Below, one piece after another: positions 7,391-16,091 of a DNA stretch of 33,744 nucleotides. This DNA comes from Lachnospiraceae bacterium (GTDB lineage Bacteria; Bacillota; Clostridia; Lachnospirales; Lachnospiraceae), in NCBI GenBank assembly GCA_024691065.1, contig JAILOA010000350.1, positions 1-33,744 of the forward strand, in the 5' to 3' direction. Each line of letters opens with the position of its first letter. Position 1 is the first letter of the stretch. The translations under genes were made by a program, and so were the position numbers. The notes under the pieces were generated by a model that saw only the letters and a list, made by a program, of their open reading frames with translations, was not told where the DNA came from and searched no databases.

Positions 7391-9607
7391 ATGGAAATGA
7401 GAGAAGCTATGAACAAAAAATTATATGATCTTATGGATTGGGGCGATGTAGAAGAGGTAGTTTACTCTGAATCCACAAATCCCGAAAGAATTTTAGGAAT
7501 GCATAAAATTCCTGAAGGGTTGCTTATCCAGGCTTTTTTTCCTGGAGCGACAAATGTTGAATTGGTAGAAAAAAGCTCTTCTAAAATGTATAAAATGGAA
7601 GTGGCCGATGAAGCCGGATTTTTTGCGGTTTTAATTCCTAAAAAAAGAATATTTAAATATACTTATAATGTTTATTATGAAAATCAAACCTTAAGAGCCG
7701 TCGAGGATTTGTATTCTTTTACAAATCTAATCGAAAATGATGATTTGAAGCGTTTCGAGGATGGTAATCTGGATGATGCTTATCATATATTGGGTGCGCA
7801 TGTTGACAAAGTTAACAATATATCCGGCGTCAGATTTGCGGTCTGGGCACCTAATGCCATGCGAGTAAGTGTCATAGGTGATTTTAATAATTTTGACGGA
7901 ACAGCATACCAGATGATGAAACTGGGTGATAGTAATGTATTTGAGTTGTTTATTCCGAATGTTAAGGAAGGAAGCTCTTACAGATATGAGATGAAACTCC
8001 GTTCCGGAAAGGTTATTATCAAGAATGATCCTTATGCTATGGATTTAAATGTAACGGAAAGTGAAAGGTACTCATCCGTACCGACTTCTAAATCGTATAT
8101 TTGGAAGGATATGCATTGGTATCAGAAAATACAAAAAAAGAATTATCTGACATCCGCTTTAAATATTTATGAGGTACATTTGGGAAGCTTTTTAGGTGAG
8201 GTTACTACCTACGAAGAACTTGCCGAGAAGATTATTGAAAAAAAGGATAAACTTTTATTTACCCATATTTTGCTGTTTCCGATTGCCGAATATGATGATA
8301 AGGCATCGGCAGGCTTTATGACTTCGGATTATTATTCACCTTGTAAAAGTTTTGGGGATAATGTTGATTTTAAGATATTTATTAATAAACTTCACCGTGC
8401 CGATATCGGTGTTATCCTTGGATGGTCGGCAACATATTTTCCGAAAGCCGAAAATTCGCTTTATAAATATGACGGTAACAGTTGTTATGAAAATAATGAT
8501 GCAAATAAGGCTAATCATCCTTTCGTAGATGCAGCCCGTTTTGATTTCGAGAAAAACAGTGTAAGATGCTTCTTAAAATCAAATGCATTGTTCTGGATTG
8601 AAGAATATCATATCGACGGATTAAGTGTAAATTCCCTTGAAACCGCTATATTTACTGACTATGGAAAGATAATTTCATCTAATTATAATGATAATCCGGA
8701 AAATCTCTATACAGTAAATGAATATGGTTGTTCTTTCTTCAGGGAATTAAATGCTTTGATACACAATAAGCATCCCGAAGTAATAACTATTGCCGAGGAA
8801 ATTCCGGGATATCAGGGAGTTACATATTCTTCGGAAGAAGATTCATCGGCACTCGGATTTGATTTTAAATACAATGACTATTTCAGACAATCACTTATAG
8901 AATATATGTGTACCGATCCTTCATTTAAGAAGAACAGACATGAGCTTATTACCGATAATATGGTTTATGCATATAGCGAGAATTTTATATTACCTTTATC
9001 TCATAATCTGTTTGAAAAGATGTTTGGGGCACGTATTACGATGCTTCCGGGCAATGAACTACAAAGGAATGCCGAATTAAAGCTGCTTTATGCTTATCAT
9101 ATGACGCATCCGGGTAAAAAGATGTTCTTTATGGCTCTTGAAAATGCATTGAATGAGGCCTGGTCACCGGATTCGTATATCTCTTATTATGAAAGCAACA
9201 ATGAGGAATTTAGTACATTCCTCCGCGATTTAAATAAATTTTATTTGGAACATCCTGCACTTTTTGATTCCGATTATGAAACAGAAGGTTTTTCATGGAT
9301 GAGTTGTTTGGATTCGGATCATAGTATTATTACATTTTCCAGAAATTCCTCAACAAGTGATGAAGTATTATTTGTGATTATCAATTTTGCTCCTGTACTT
9401 TATGAGAATTTTATTGCCGGAGTACCTTTCTTCGGAACTTATAAGGAAATCTTTTCAAGTGATAATGTAAATTACGGCGGTTCCGGACATTTGAATCAAT
9501 CAGCTATTATATCAAAGGATATTCCTTGGGATGGGAGAGAATATAGCATTAATGCGGTTGTTCCGCCGCTGAGTATGATTATATTCGAAGCTAAAAAGTT
9601 AGAATAA
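7391..9607 (+). CDS. GlgB-like protein, predicted catalytically inactive
   Basis: A 738-residue homologue of glycogen branching enzyme (GH13, subfamilies 8/9) at normal length and layout: an N-terminal module (about 30-115), a CBM48-type domain (about 125-220, GVRFAVWAPNAMRVSVIGDF), a (beta/alpha)8 barrel (about 255-600) and a C-terminal beta domain (about 630-738). The four GH13 regions align clearly with E. coli GlgB but the catalytic residues are changed. Region I LDWVPGHFP is LGWSATYFP (Asp to Gly344, His to Tyr349). Region II DGLRVDAV is DGLSVNSL (Arg to Ser412, nucleophile Asp to Asn414). Region III keeps AEE with Glu469. Region IV SHDE is SHNL (Asp to Asn539). Hydrolysis or branching is therefore not expected; glucan binding or a regulatory role is. 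Start could instead be ATG 7409, which has a slightly better GAGAG ribosome site. Confidence 0.88.
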   Translation: MEMREAMNKKLYDLMDWGDVEEVVYSESTNPERILGMHKIPEGLLIQAFFPGATNVELVEKSSSKMYKMEVADEAGFFAVLIPKKRIFKYTYNVYYENQTLRAVEDLYSFTNLIENDDLKRFEDGNLDDAYHILGAHVDKVNNISGVRFAVWAPNAMRVSVIGDFNNFDGTAYQMMKLGDSNVFELFIPNVKEGSSYRYEMKLRSGKVIIKNDPYAMDLNVTESERYSSVPTSKSYIWKDMHWYQKIQKKNYLTSALNIYEVHLGSFLGEVTTYEELAEKIIEKKDKLLFTHILLFPIAEYDDKASAGFMTSDYYSPCKSFGDNVDFKIFINKLHRADIGVILGWSATYFPKAENSLYKYDGNSCYENNDANKANHPFVDAARFDFEKNSVRCFLKSNALFWIEEYHIDGLSVNSLETAIFTDYGKIISSNYNDNPENLYTVNEYGCSFFRELNALIHNKHPEVITIAEEIPGYQGVTYSSEEDSSALGFDFKYNDYFRQSLIEYMCTDPSFKKNRHELITDNMVYAYSENFILPLSHNLFEKMFGARITMLPGNELQRNAELKLLYAYHMTHPGKKMFFMALENALNEAWSPDSYISYYESNNEEFSTFLRDLNKFYLEHPALFDSDYETEGFSWMSCLDSDHSIITFSRNSSTSDEVLFVIINFAPVLYENFIAGVPFFGTYKEIFSSDNVNYGGSGHLNQSAIISKDIPWDGREYSINAVVPPLSMIIFEAKKLE

Positions 9608-9630
9608 TATAGAACAGGATGGTATTTTCA

Positions 9631-10572
9631 ATGATTAAGTACTATAAAACAGATGATAAGAAAATACATGAAGAAACAGGACCGGGAACAGGTGTCTGGA
9701 TAAATATTGTTAATCCTACGGAAGACGAAGCGCAGCATATTTCCTCGGAATTAAATATCGATGTTCAGGATATAAAGGCTGCCTGCGACGAGGAAGAAAC
9801 ATCCCGTGTGGAGCTTGAAGACGGCTATACACTTATTCTTGTCGACTTGCCTGTACCTGAAGTAATTAATGATGTAGAAGGATATACCACAATACCTCTC
9901 GGTATTATAATTACACAGGATTCGATTATTACTGTTTCAACCGTTGAATCTCCGGTTTTGGCACCTTTTATTAATAATCGTGTAAAAGAGTTTTCAACAA
10001 AAAAGAAATTACGTTTTGTTTATCAGATATTATTTAGAATAACTGCTCAATATCAGGCTTATCTTAGACTTATAGATAAGAAAAGAACAGCAATAGAAGA
10101 GAATATCGGTGGGGGAACAGAGGATGATGATATTATCAGCTTACATTCACTCGAATCCACACTCGTTTACTTCGCAACATCTCTTAGAGCAAACGGAGCA
10201 GTGCTTGACAGGCTTACAAGATATAAGCGTTTAGAACAATACCCTGATGATAAAGAACTCCTTGATGATGTTATTACCGAGAATAAACAGGCTATCGAGA
10301 TGACTACAATTTACAGGGATATTATCAGTGGTACCCGTGATCTGTTATCAACAATTATCAATAATAAAATAAATGATGTCATGAAATACCTGACATCAAT
10401 AACCCTGGTTCTTGGTATTCCGAATATTATTTCCGGTATGTACGGAATGAATGTTAATTCCAAGGGAGTACCTCTCGCACATACGGTATATGGTTTTACA
10501 TCTATAGTTATTGGTGTTATTATAATTTGCGGTATTGCTTTGCTTATATTAAAACGAAAAAAATTATTATAA
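9631..10572 (+). CDS. corA: CorA-family divalent metal ion transporter
   Basis: A 313-residue CorA/ZntB-type channel protein for Mg2+ or a related divalent cation in the cytoplasmic membrane. A large cytoplasmic N-terminal domain (about 1-245) leads into two C-terminal helices (about 248-268 and 285-307). The diagnostic GMN motif is present as GMYGMN (269-274) at the end of the first helix. The external loop (VNSKGVPLAHT) lacks the classic acidic MPEL sequence, as in many Firmicute paralogues. ATG 9631 is chosen because AGGATGG lies eight bases upstream; an in-frame ATG at 9619 overlaps that site. It is last in the operon and starts 23 bases after the GlgB-like gene. A 9-bp AT-only hairpin at 10569-10590 covers the stop but has no T tract. 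Confidence 0.88.
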   Translation: MIKYYKTDDKKIHEETGPGTGVWINIVNPTEDEAQHISSELNIDVQDIKAACDEEETSRVELEDGYTLILVDLPVPEVINDVEGYTTIPLGIIITQDSIITVSTVESPVLAPFINNRVKEFSTKKKLRFVYQILFRITAQYQAYLRLIDKKRTAIEENIGGGTEDDDIISLHSLESTLVYFATSLRANGAVLDRLTRYKRLEQYPDDKELLDDVITENKQAIEMTTIYRDIISGTRDLLSTIINNKINDVMKYLTSITLVLGIPNIISGMYGMNVNSKGVPLAHTVYGFTSIVIGVIIICGIALLILKRKKLL

Positions 10573-10623
10573 TTATGTTCACATAATTATCACAAAAATC
10601 TTAATAAAATATTCATTTTTTTC

Positions 10624-10652
10624 TTTACAAATTAATACTTTTGGTATATTAT
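10624..10652 (+). promoter_or_regulatory. Predicted sigma-A promoter of trxA
   Basis: TTTACA (10624-10629) and TATTAT (10647-10652), 17 bases apart, lie about 80 bases upstream of trxA in an AT-rich leader. Consensus match only. Confidence 0.5.
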
Positions 10653-10736
10653 ATTTATTAAGAATTAATGAAGATTTTTAAAGATTTTTTTAAGAATATT
10701 TAGTTGATTTGTAACTAAATATATGGAGGATTTTAT

Positions 10737-11051
10737 ATGGAATACAAATTTACGGATGAAAATTTTAAGTCTGAGGTTTTAGAGGCAGATGGTCTTGTTT
10801 TGGTTGATTTTTACGCAGATTGGTGTGGTCCATGTAAAATGATGGCTCCTGTAATCGCTCAGATAGCTGATGAAGTAAGTGATGTTAAGGTAGGTAAGCT
10901 TAATGTCGATGATTCACCTAATACAGCAGGTCAGTTTAATATTATGTCTATACCGACACTTCTATATGTTAAAGGTGGACAGGTAGTTAATCAGTCAGTA
11001 GGAGCTCAGCCTAAGGCAGCAATCTTAGAGGCTATTGAAAAATTTAAATAA
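10737..11051 (+). CDS. trxA: Thioredoxin
   Basis: A 104-residue cytoplasmic disulfide reductase of standard thioredoxin size. The active site is DWCGPCK with Cys30 and Cys33. The buried Asp24, the cis-proline in SIPTLL (Pro73), and the C-terminal GGQVV...GAQPKAAILEAIEKF helix are all in place. ATG follows TGGAGGATTTTAT, a strong ribosome binding site. It is a single-gene unit with its own promoter and a strong terminator. No thioredoxin reductase gene is in this window, so its electron donor is encoded elsewhere. Confidence 0.97.
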   Translation: MEYKFTDENFKSEVLEADGLVLVDFYADWCGPCKMMAPVIAQIADEVSDVKVGKLNVDDSPNTAGQFNIMSIPTLLYVKGGQVVNQSVGAQPKAAILEAIEKFK

Positions 11052-11156
11052 TTTTACAGAATGTAAGATTATTTTTTGTTTCGGGTTTTCCCGATATGAA
11101 TTCATTTAAAAATAAGGATAAAGTAAATTTATCATTACATACTTCACTCTCACATT

Positions 11157-11188
11157 CCCCCAACGATTCTTCGTTGGGGGTATTTTTT
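11157..11188 (+). terminator. Rho-independent terminator after trxA
   Basis: A perfect 10-bp stem, CCCCCAACGA (11157-11166) and TCGTTGGGGG (11171-11180), with a four-base TTCT loop is followed by TATTTTTT. It ends the trxA transcript and insulates rnpB. Confidence 0.92.
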
Positions 11189-11263
11189 GTAAGTGTTTTT
11201 TTATCCGGAATCTTTGCTAACGCCTAAAGATGGGGATTTCTCCTAATGATTTAAAGTTTTTTC

Positions 11264-11292
11264 TTTACATTCAAGGGGTAGAATGCTAAAAT
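11264..11292 (+). promoter_or_regulatory. Predicted promoter of rnpB
   Basis: TTTACA (11264-11269) and TAAAAT (11287-11292) are 17 bases apart, with an extended -10 TGC just upstream. The predicted start near 11299 coincides with the 5' strand of helix P1 of the RNA, which supports the call. Confidence 0.75.
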
Positions 11293-11300
11293 AAACTGTT

Positions 11301-11653
11301 GAGTAATACGGATAATCGCGGAGAGCTTATGCTTTACGAGGAAAGTCCGGGCTTCAAGAGGGGCAGGATGCCGGATAACGTCCGGCGGAGGTGACTCCCG
11401 GGAAAGTGCAACAGAAATTAAACCGCCTGCTTTTGCAGGTAAGGGTGAAATGGCAGGGTAAGAGCCTACCGCATGTCCGGTAACGGGCATGGTCAGTGTA
11501 AACCCCATCCGAAGCAAGACCAAACAGGAACGTCGACGGGCCCCTGATAGTTCCGGGTAGGTTGCTTGAGGCTGTCGGTAACGGCAGTCCTAGATAGATG
11601 ATTATCACTTTCGCATTATGCGAATTTACAGAACCCGGCTTATAGTATTACTC
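11301..11653 (+). ncRNA. rnpB: RNase P RNA, bacterial class A
   Basis: Catalytic RNA of ribonuclease P, which matures tRNA 5' ends. The ends are set by helix P1: GAGTAATAC (11301-11309) pairs with GTATTACTC (11645-11653). The universal core GAGGAAAGTCCGGGC begins at 11338, and its 3' partner ACAGAACCCGGCTTATAG lies at 11628-11645, forming the P4 pseudoknot region. The internal segments around GGGTAAGAGCCTACCG and CGAAGCAAGACCAAACAGG also match the conserved J11/12 area. At about 353 nt it has normal class A length. It lies between trxA and mutS. No clear intrinsic terminator follows. The exact ends may differ by a few bases. Confidence 0.95.
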
Positions 11654-11764
11654 ATTTATTGATTTTTAAGTCATCTTTACTTTTGTAAGGCTGACTTTGA
11701 ATCTGTTTTATAAGTCCTCTCTATCGGACATAAATTCAAATTAATAGACAGGTGGATGTATAAT

Positions 11765-14410
11765 ATGGCATTATCACCAATGATGCAGAATTATTTAAAA
11801 ACTAAAGAAGAATATAATGATTGCTTTTTATTTTACAGATTAGGCGACTTTTATGAACTGTTTTTTGAGGATGCCGAAAGGGTAAGTAAGCTCCTGGATC
11901 TGACACTTACCGGAAAGAATTGCGGTCTTCCCGAAAGAGCTCCTATGTGCGGAGTACCTTTCCATGCAGCTGACGGTTATATAGATAAGCTTGTTAATGA
12001 TGGATATAAGGTTGCAATCTGTGAGCAGGTAGAAGATCCGAAGACTGCTAAGGGCCTCGTTAAAAGAGAGGTTATCAGAGTTGCTACTCCCGGAACTAAT
12101 CTTAATATAGCCGGTTTGGATGACACCAGAAATAATTATCTTATGAGTGTTATATATACTACTAATAAAATCGGTATTTCCTATGCAGATGTTACTACCG
12201 GTGCGTTTTATCTAACAGAATTTGATGATTTATCAAATCTTCTTGATGAAATATATAAAATAAACCCCAAAGAAATCATTTGTAATGAATCATTCATGGT
12301 CAGCGGTATCGATTTGGACCGTCTCAGAAATGATTATGGAATTATAATTTCAGATACAGATCCATTATTTTATGATGATGAAAGATGTAAAAATGCTCTT
12401 TTGAAACATTTTAATACAGAATCAATAGAAGGACTCGGTATATCGGATTTTACTATAGGAGTTGTTGCTGCAGGATTTTGCCTGCTTTATATGGAAGATG
12501 CCATTAAGACAGAACTTTCTCATATAACTTCCATTAAGCCTTATGTTTCAAGTGATTATATGTTGTTAGATATATCTACACGAAGAAATCTTGAGCTTTG
12601 TGAAACTATGCGTGAGAAGGAAAAGCGTGGTTCTTTATTTTGGGTGCTTGATAAAACCAGGACTGCCATGGGCGCAAGGGCTCTTAGAAATGCGATAGAG
12701 CAGCCTTTGATAAAAAAGAAGGATATCGAGTTACGTCTGGATGCAGTCGAAAGCATTTATAATAATCAATTTGCAAGAAATGAATTTAGAGCTGATTTAA
12801 ATTCGGTATATGATTTAGAAAGATTAATAAGTAAAATCAGTTATAAATCCGCAAATCCGAGAGATTTGATTGCACTTAAGCAATCACTTCTTGCACTCCC
12901 GGATATTAAATACCAATTAGCTGATATGAAAGATACATTGTTAAGTAATATCTATAATGAACTCGATATTATGAAGGATTTATATGATTTAATTGATGCA
13001 GCTATAGTAGAAGAACCGCCGATAACGGTACGTGAAGGTGGGATTATTAAACCGGGTTATAACGAGGATGCCGACAGACTGAGAGTTGCTCAAAAGGAAG
13101 GTAAAAACTGGCTTAATGAGGAGCTTGAAACCGAGAGAGAAAAGACAGGCATCAAGAATCTGAAGTTAAAATATAACAAGGTTTTCGGTTATTATCTGGA
13201 GGTTACAAATTCCTTTAAGGATAAGGTTCCGGAGGATTGGATAAGAAAGCAGACTCTTGTAAATGCCGAGAGATATATGACTCCTAAACTTAAAGAATTA
13301 GAGGAAACTATCTTAGGTGCCCAGGATAAGCTTTATGACCTGGAATATGACCTATTTTCAGAGGTTTTAAATACCTTATTTAACAATATCGAGAGAATTC
13401 AGAAAACCGCTACCCATATAGCTAATCTGGATATGTTCGTTTCTCTTGCGCATGTCGCTGTGGAAAACAGATATGTAAGGCCTCAAATTACTACCGACGG
13501 GAAGATAAATATTAAAAAGGGCAGACATCCGGTTGTTGAGAAGATGATTAAAAATGATTTATTCATTGATAATGATACGAAGCTTGACAACGAAGATAGA
13601 CGGATTTCCATTATTACTGGTCCAAATATGGCCGGTAAATCTACATATATGAGACAGAGCGCTCTTATAGTGCTTATGGCTCAATTAGGTTCCTTTGTAC
13701 CTGCCGAAAGTGCAGTGATAGGCGTTACGGACAGGATTTTCACAAGAGTCGGAGCCAGTGATGATCTCGCAAGCGGTCAATCAACATTTATGGTTGAAAT
13801 GACGGAGGTCGCCAATATTTTAAGAAATGCAACCAAAAACAGTTTGATTATACTGGATGAAATAGGCCGCGGAACATCGACTTATGATGGACTTGCGATT
13901 GCCTGGGCAGTTGTCGAATACATTTCAAATAAGGCAAAAATAGGTGCAAAAACATTGTTTGCAACACATTATCATGAGCTTACCGAACTTGAGGGAAAAC
14001 TTAGTGGGGTAAATAATTATTGTATAGCTGTTAAGGAACAAAAATCGGGAATTATTTTTCTTAGGAAAATAATTAAAGGTGGAGCCGATAAGAGCTATGG
14101 TATCGAGGTTGCACGTCTGGCCGGAGTTCCCGAGGATGTACTTATAAGAGCCAGGGAAATAGTTGATGAGCTTGTGGATAATACTCTTCTTGAAAAGGTT
14201 AAGCAGATTGAGATTAAACAGGCTGATAAAAAAGATTATGCCGAATATGAAGAAAACAGGCAACTTTCATTTTTTGATTATATGGATAACAGTAACAGTA
14301 AAAATGATGAAATAATAGATAAAATTAAGGCTTTAAATGTTTCTTCTATGACTCCGATTGAAGCACTTAATTTTCTTGATTCCTTGCAAAAGGATGTTAA
14401 AAACCTGTAG
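11765..14410 (+). CDS. mutS: DNA mismatch repair ATPase MutS
   Basis: Mismatch-recognition protein of the MutS1 type, 881 residues (the usual length is 850-880). The N-terminal mismatch-binding loop has the Phe-X-Glu motif in GDFYELFFEDA. The ATPase domain has Walker A GPNMAGKST (619-627), then DEIGRGTSTYDG (Walker B and signature) and ATHYHEL. Near the C-terminus QLSFF (833-837) is a sliding-clamp (beta) binding motif. ATG 11765 is preferred to the in-frame ATG 11756, because AGGTGG (11750-11755) ends nine bases before it. The partner gene mutL, often adjacent in Clostridia, is not in this window; phoH follows 18 bases after the stop. Confidence 0.97.
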   Translation: MALSPMMQNYLKTKEEYNDCFLFYRLGDFYELFFEDAERVSKLLDLTLTGKNCGLPERAPMCGVPFHAADGYIDKLVNDGYKVAICEQVEDPKTAKGLVKREVIRVATPGTNLNIAGLDDTRNNYLMSVIYTTNKIGISYADVTTGAFYLTEFDDLSNLLDEIYKINPKEIICNESFMVSGIDLDRLRNDYGIIISDTDPLFYDDERCKNALLKHFNTESIEGLGISDFTIGVVAAGFCLLYMEDAIKTELSHITSIKPYVSSDYMLLDISTRRNLELCETMREKEKRGSLFWVLDKTRTAMGARALRNAIEQPLIKKKDIELRLDAVESIYNNQFARNEFRADLNSVYDLERLISKISYKSANPRDLIALKQSLLALPDIKYQLADMKDTLLSNIYNELDIMKDLYDLIDAAIVEEPPITVREGGIIKPGYNEDADRLRVAQKEGKNWLNEELETEREKTGIKNLKLKYNKVFGYYLEVTNSFKDKVPEDWIRKQTLVNAERYMTPKLKELEETILGAQDKLYDLEYDLFSEVLNTLFNNIERIQKTATHIANLDMFVSLAHVAVENRYVRPQITTDGKINIKKGRHPVVEKMIKNDLFIDNDTKLDNEDRRISIITGPNMAGKSTYMRQSALIVLMAQLGSFVPAESAVIGVTDRIFTRVGASDDLASGQSTFMVEMTEVANILRNATKNSLIILDEIGRGTSTYDGLAIAWAVVEYISNKAKIGAKTLFATHYHELTELEGKLSGVNNYCIAVKEQKSGIIFLRKIIKGGADKSYGIEVARLAGVPEDVLIRAREIVDELVDNTLLEKVKQIEIKQADKKDYAEYEENRQLSFFDYMDNSNSKNDEIIDKIKALNVSSMTPIEALNFLDSLQKDVKNL

Positions 14411-14428
14411 TTTAATGGAGGATTGGAT

Positions 14429-15487
14429 TTGTCTGAAATATATGAAAAAAAGGTTGAGGTTCCGGCCGAATATCATACCGTTGTATTTGGGGTATATGAT
14501 AGCAACCTTAGGAAGATTGAGAAAAATTTCAATGTGAATTTTTCCTCTCACAATGGCGATAACGTTTTTTCGGGTGATGAAAAAAATGTTGAATGTGCCA
14601 TCAGGGTTATAGATGAGCTTAATTCACTTGCCGGCAATGGTGAGGAAATAACCGCTCAAACAGTTGATTATGCTATTTCCGTTGCCCTGAAGGAAATAGA
14701 TGTTAAGCTTGAAAAGTTATCCGGTGATATTATCTGTCACACGGTTATGGGTAAAATAGTAGCACCTAAGACCGTAGGTCAGAAAAATTACGTAGATAAC
14801 ATTAAAAACAAGATGATTACATTCGGCATCGGTCCCGCCGGTACAGGTAAGACTTATCTTGCAATGGCAATGGCGATTGATGCATTTAAAAAAGATGAGG
14901 TAATGAGGATAATACTTACCAGACCTGCGATTGAAGCGGGAGAGAAGCTTGGTTTTTTGCCGGGAGATCTGCAAAGTAAGGTTGATCCTTATCTAAGACC
15001 TCTCTATGATGCACTTTATCAGATTATGGGTGCAGAACAATATCAAAAAAATTTCGAAAAAGGCCTTATAGAGGTAGCGCCTCTTGCATATATGCGTGGC
15101 AGGACGCTTGATAATTCCTTTATAATCCTGGATGAAGCTCAAAATACCACACCTGCGCAGATGAAAATGTTTCTTACCCGTATAGGTTTCGGCTCTAAGG
15201 TTGTTGTAACCGGAGACCTTTCCCAAAAAGATTTGCCGGATGGTCAGATCTCAGGACTGGATAATGCACTTTATGTACTTAAAAAGGTTGATGACATAGG
15301 GGTTTCGTATCTTACCTCTGTTGATATCGTACGTCACCCGTTGGTACAAAAGATTGTAAATGCTTATGATAAGTACGAAGAGAAAAAGAGTAAACAGCGT
15401 GAGCATTCAAACTCCGGTAAGGGAACTTCCCTTGGCAATAAAAATGACAGAGAGAGTTGGAATTCTTCCGGTAAAAAAAGAAATTGA
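14429..15487 (+). CDS. phoH: PhoH family ATPase
   Basis: A 352-residue PhoH/PhoL-type P-loop protein, an ATPase linked to RNA metabolism and almost always encoded next to ybeY, as here. The N-terminal region (about 1-110) has the KH-like segment typical of the long form. The P-loop is GPAGTGKT (135-142). ILTRPAIEAGEKLGFLPGD and the Walker B-like FIILDEAQNTTPAQMK are strongly conserved. The C-terminal tail is Ser/Lys/Asn-rich and probably disordered. TTG at 14429 is chosen since GGAGG (14417-14421) lies seven bases before it; the in-frame TTG at 14423 is too close to that site. Confidence 0.94.
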   Translation: MSEIYEKKVEVPAEYHTVVFGVYDSNLRKIEKNFNVNFSSHNGDNVFSGDEKNVECAIRVIDELNSLAGNGEEITAQTVDYAISVALKEIDVKLEKLSGDIICHTVMGKIVAPKTVGQKNYVDNIKNKMITFGIGPAGTGKTYLAMAMAIDAFKKDEVMRIILTRPAIEAGEKLGFLPGDLQSKVDPYLRPLYDALYQIMGAEQYQKNFEKGLIEVAPLAYMRGRTLDNSFIILDEAQNTTPAQMKMFLTRIGFGSKVVVTGDLSQKDLPDGQISGLDNALYVLKKVDDIGVSYLTSVDIVRHPLVQKIVNAYDKYEEKKSKQREHSNSGKGTSLGNKNDRESWNSSGKKRN

Positions 15488-15496
15488 TATTCGGGA

Positions 15497-15516
15497 AACC
15501 GGACATAAATCCGGTT
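15497..15516 (+). other. Intercistronic hairpin between phoH and ybeY
   Basis: AACCGGA (15497-15503) and TCCGGTT (15510-15516) form a 7-bp stem with a six-base loop, ten bases after the phoH stop. No T tract follows, so it is not a normal terminator; RNA processing or stability is possible. Confidence 0.4.
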
Positions 15517-15566
15517 ATATGATAATCCCTAAAATAATTTAAATTAAAGTATGACAGGAAATAATT

Positions 15567-16070
15567 ATGAATATTTATTTTGAAAATGAAGCAGAGTATG
15601 ATTTAGGCTTTGATTATGAAAATATCTTAAGCGAGGTTATAAATAAGGCTTTGGAAAGTGAAAATTTTCCTTTTTCTTATGAAGTAAATCTATCATTTGT
15701 CAATAATGAAGAGATTCATGAAATTAACAAAGAAACAAGGGGAATAGACAGACCTACGGATGTGTTATCCTTCCCGATGATTGATTTTAGTGCTCCGGCA
15801 GATTATTCAATCCTGGATGATTCCTCATATTTAGCAGGTTGTATTAATCCTGATACAAATGATATCATACTTGGAGACATATTAATTTCTGTTGAAAAAG
15901 CGATGGAACAGGCAGAAGAATATGGCCATCCTCTAAAAAGAGAAATTTGTTTTCTGACTGCACACAGTATATTACATTTACTTGGCTATGATCATGAAAC
16001 AGATGAAGAACGTTTAGTTATGGAGAAAAAACAGGAAGATATACTTGAATCATTAGGTATTACCAGATAG
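15567..16070 (+). CDS. ybeY: Endoribonuclease YbeY (rRNA maturation factor)
   Basis: Single-strand-specific metalloendoribonuclease used in 16S rRNA 3'-end maturation and 70S quality control. At 167 residues it has normal length. The zinc site is HSILHLLGYDH, with ligands His133, His137 and His143. The upstream signature NKETRGIDRPTDVLSFP (core RPTDVLSFP) is fully conserved, as is GDILIS. ATG 15567 follows CAGGAAATAATT. It lies 79 bases after phoH and 21 before the flippase gene. In many Firmicutes ybeY is followed by a diacylglycerol kinase and era; here it leads into envelope genes instead. Confidence 0.97.
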   Translation: MNIYFENEAEYDLGFDYENILSEVINKALESENFPFSYEVNLSFVNNEEIHEINKETRGIDRPTDVLSFPMIDFSAPADYSILDDSSYLAGCINPDTNDIILGDILISVEKAMEQAEEYGHPLKREICFLTAHSILHLLGYDHETDEERLVMEKKQEDILESLGITR

Positions 16071-16091
16071 AAAATGCAGAAAGGATAGCTT

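Noticed and set aside
10569-10590. Nine-base-pair inverted repeat over the corA stop codon
   Set aside because: The stem is almost purely A-T and is not followed by T residues, so it is not a credible terminator.
11081-11094. Hairpin TCGGG-TTTT-CCCGA after trxA
   Set aside because: Only five base pairs and no T tract behind it; the strong terminator lies 63 bases further on.
11251-11608. Two open frames on the minus strand around 11.3-11.6 kb
   Set aside because: They are antisense to the RNase P RNA, whose helix P1 and conserved core fully explain this stretch.
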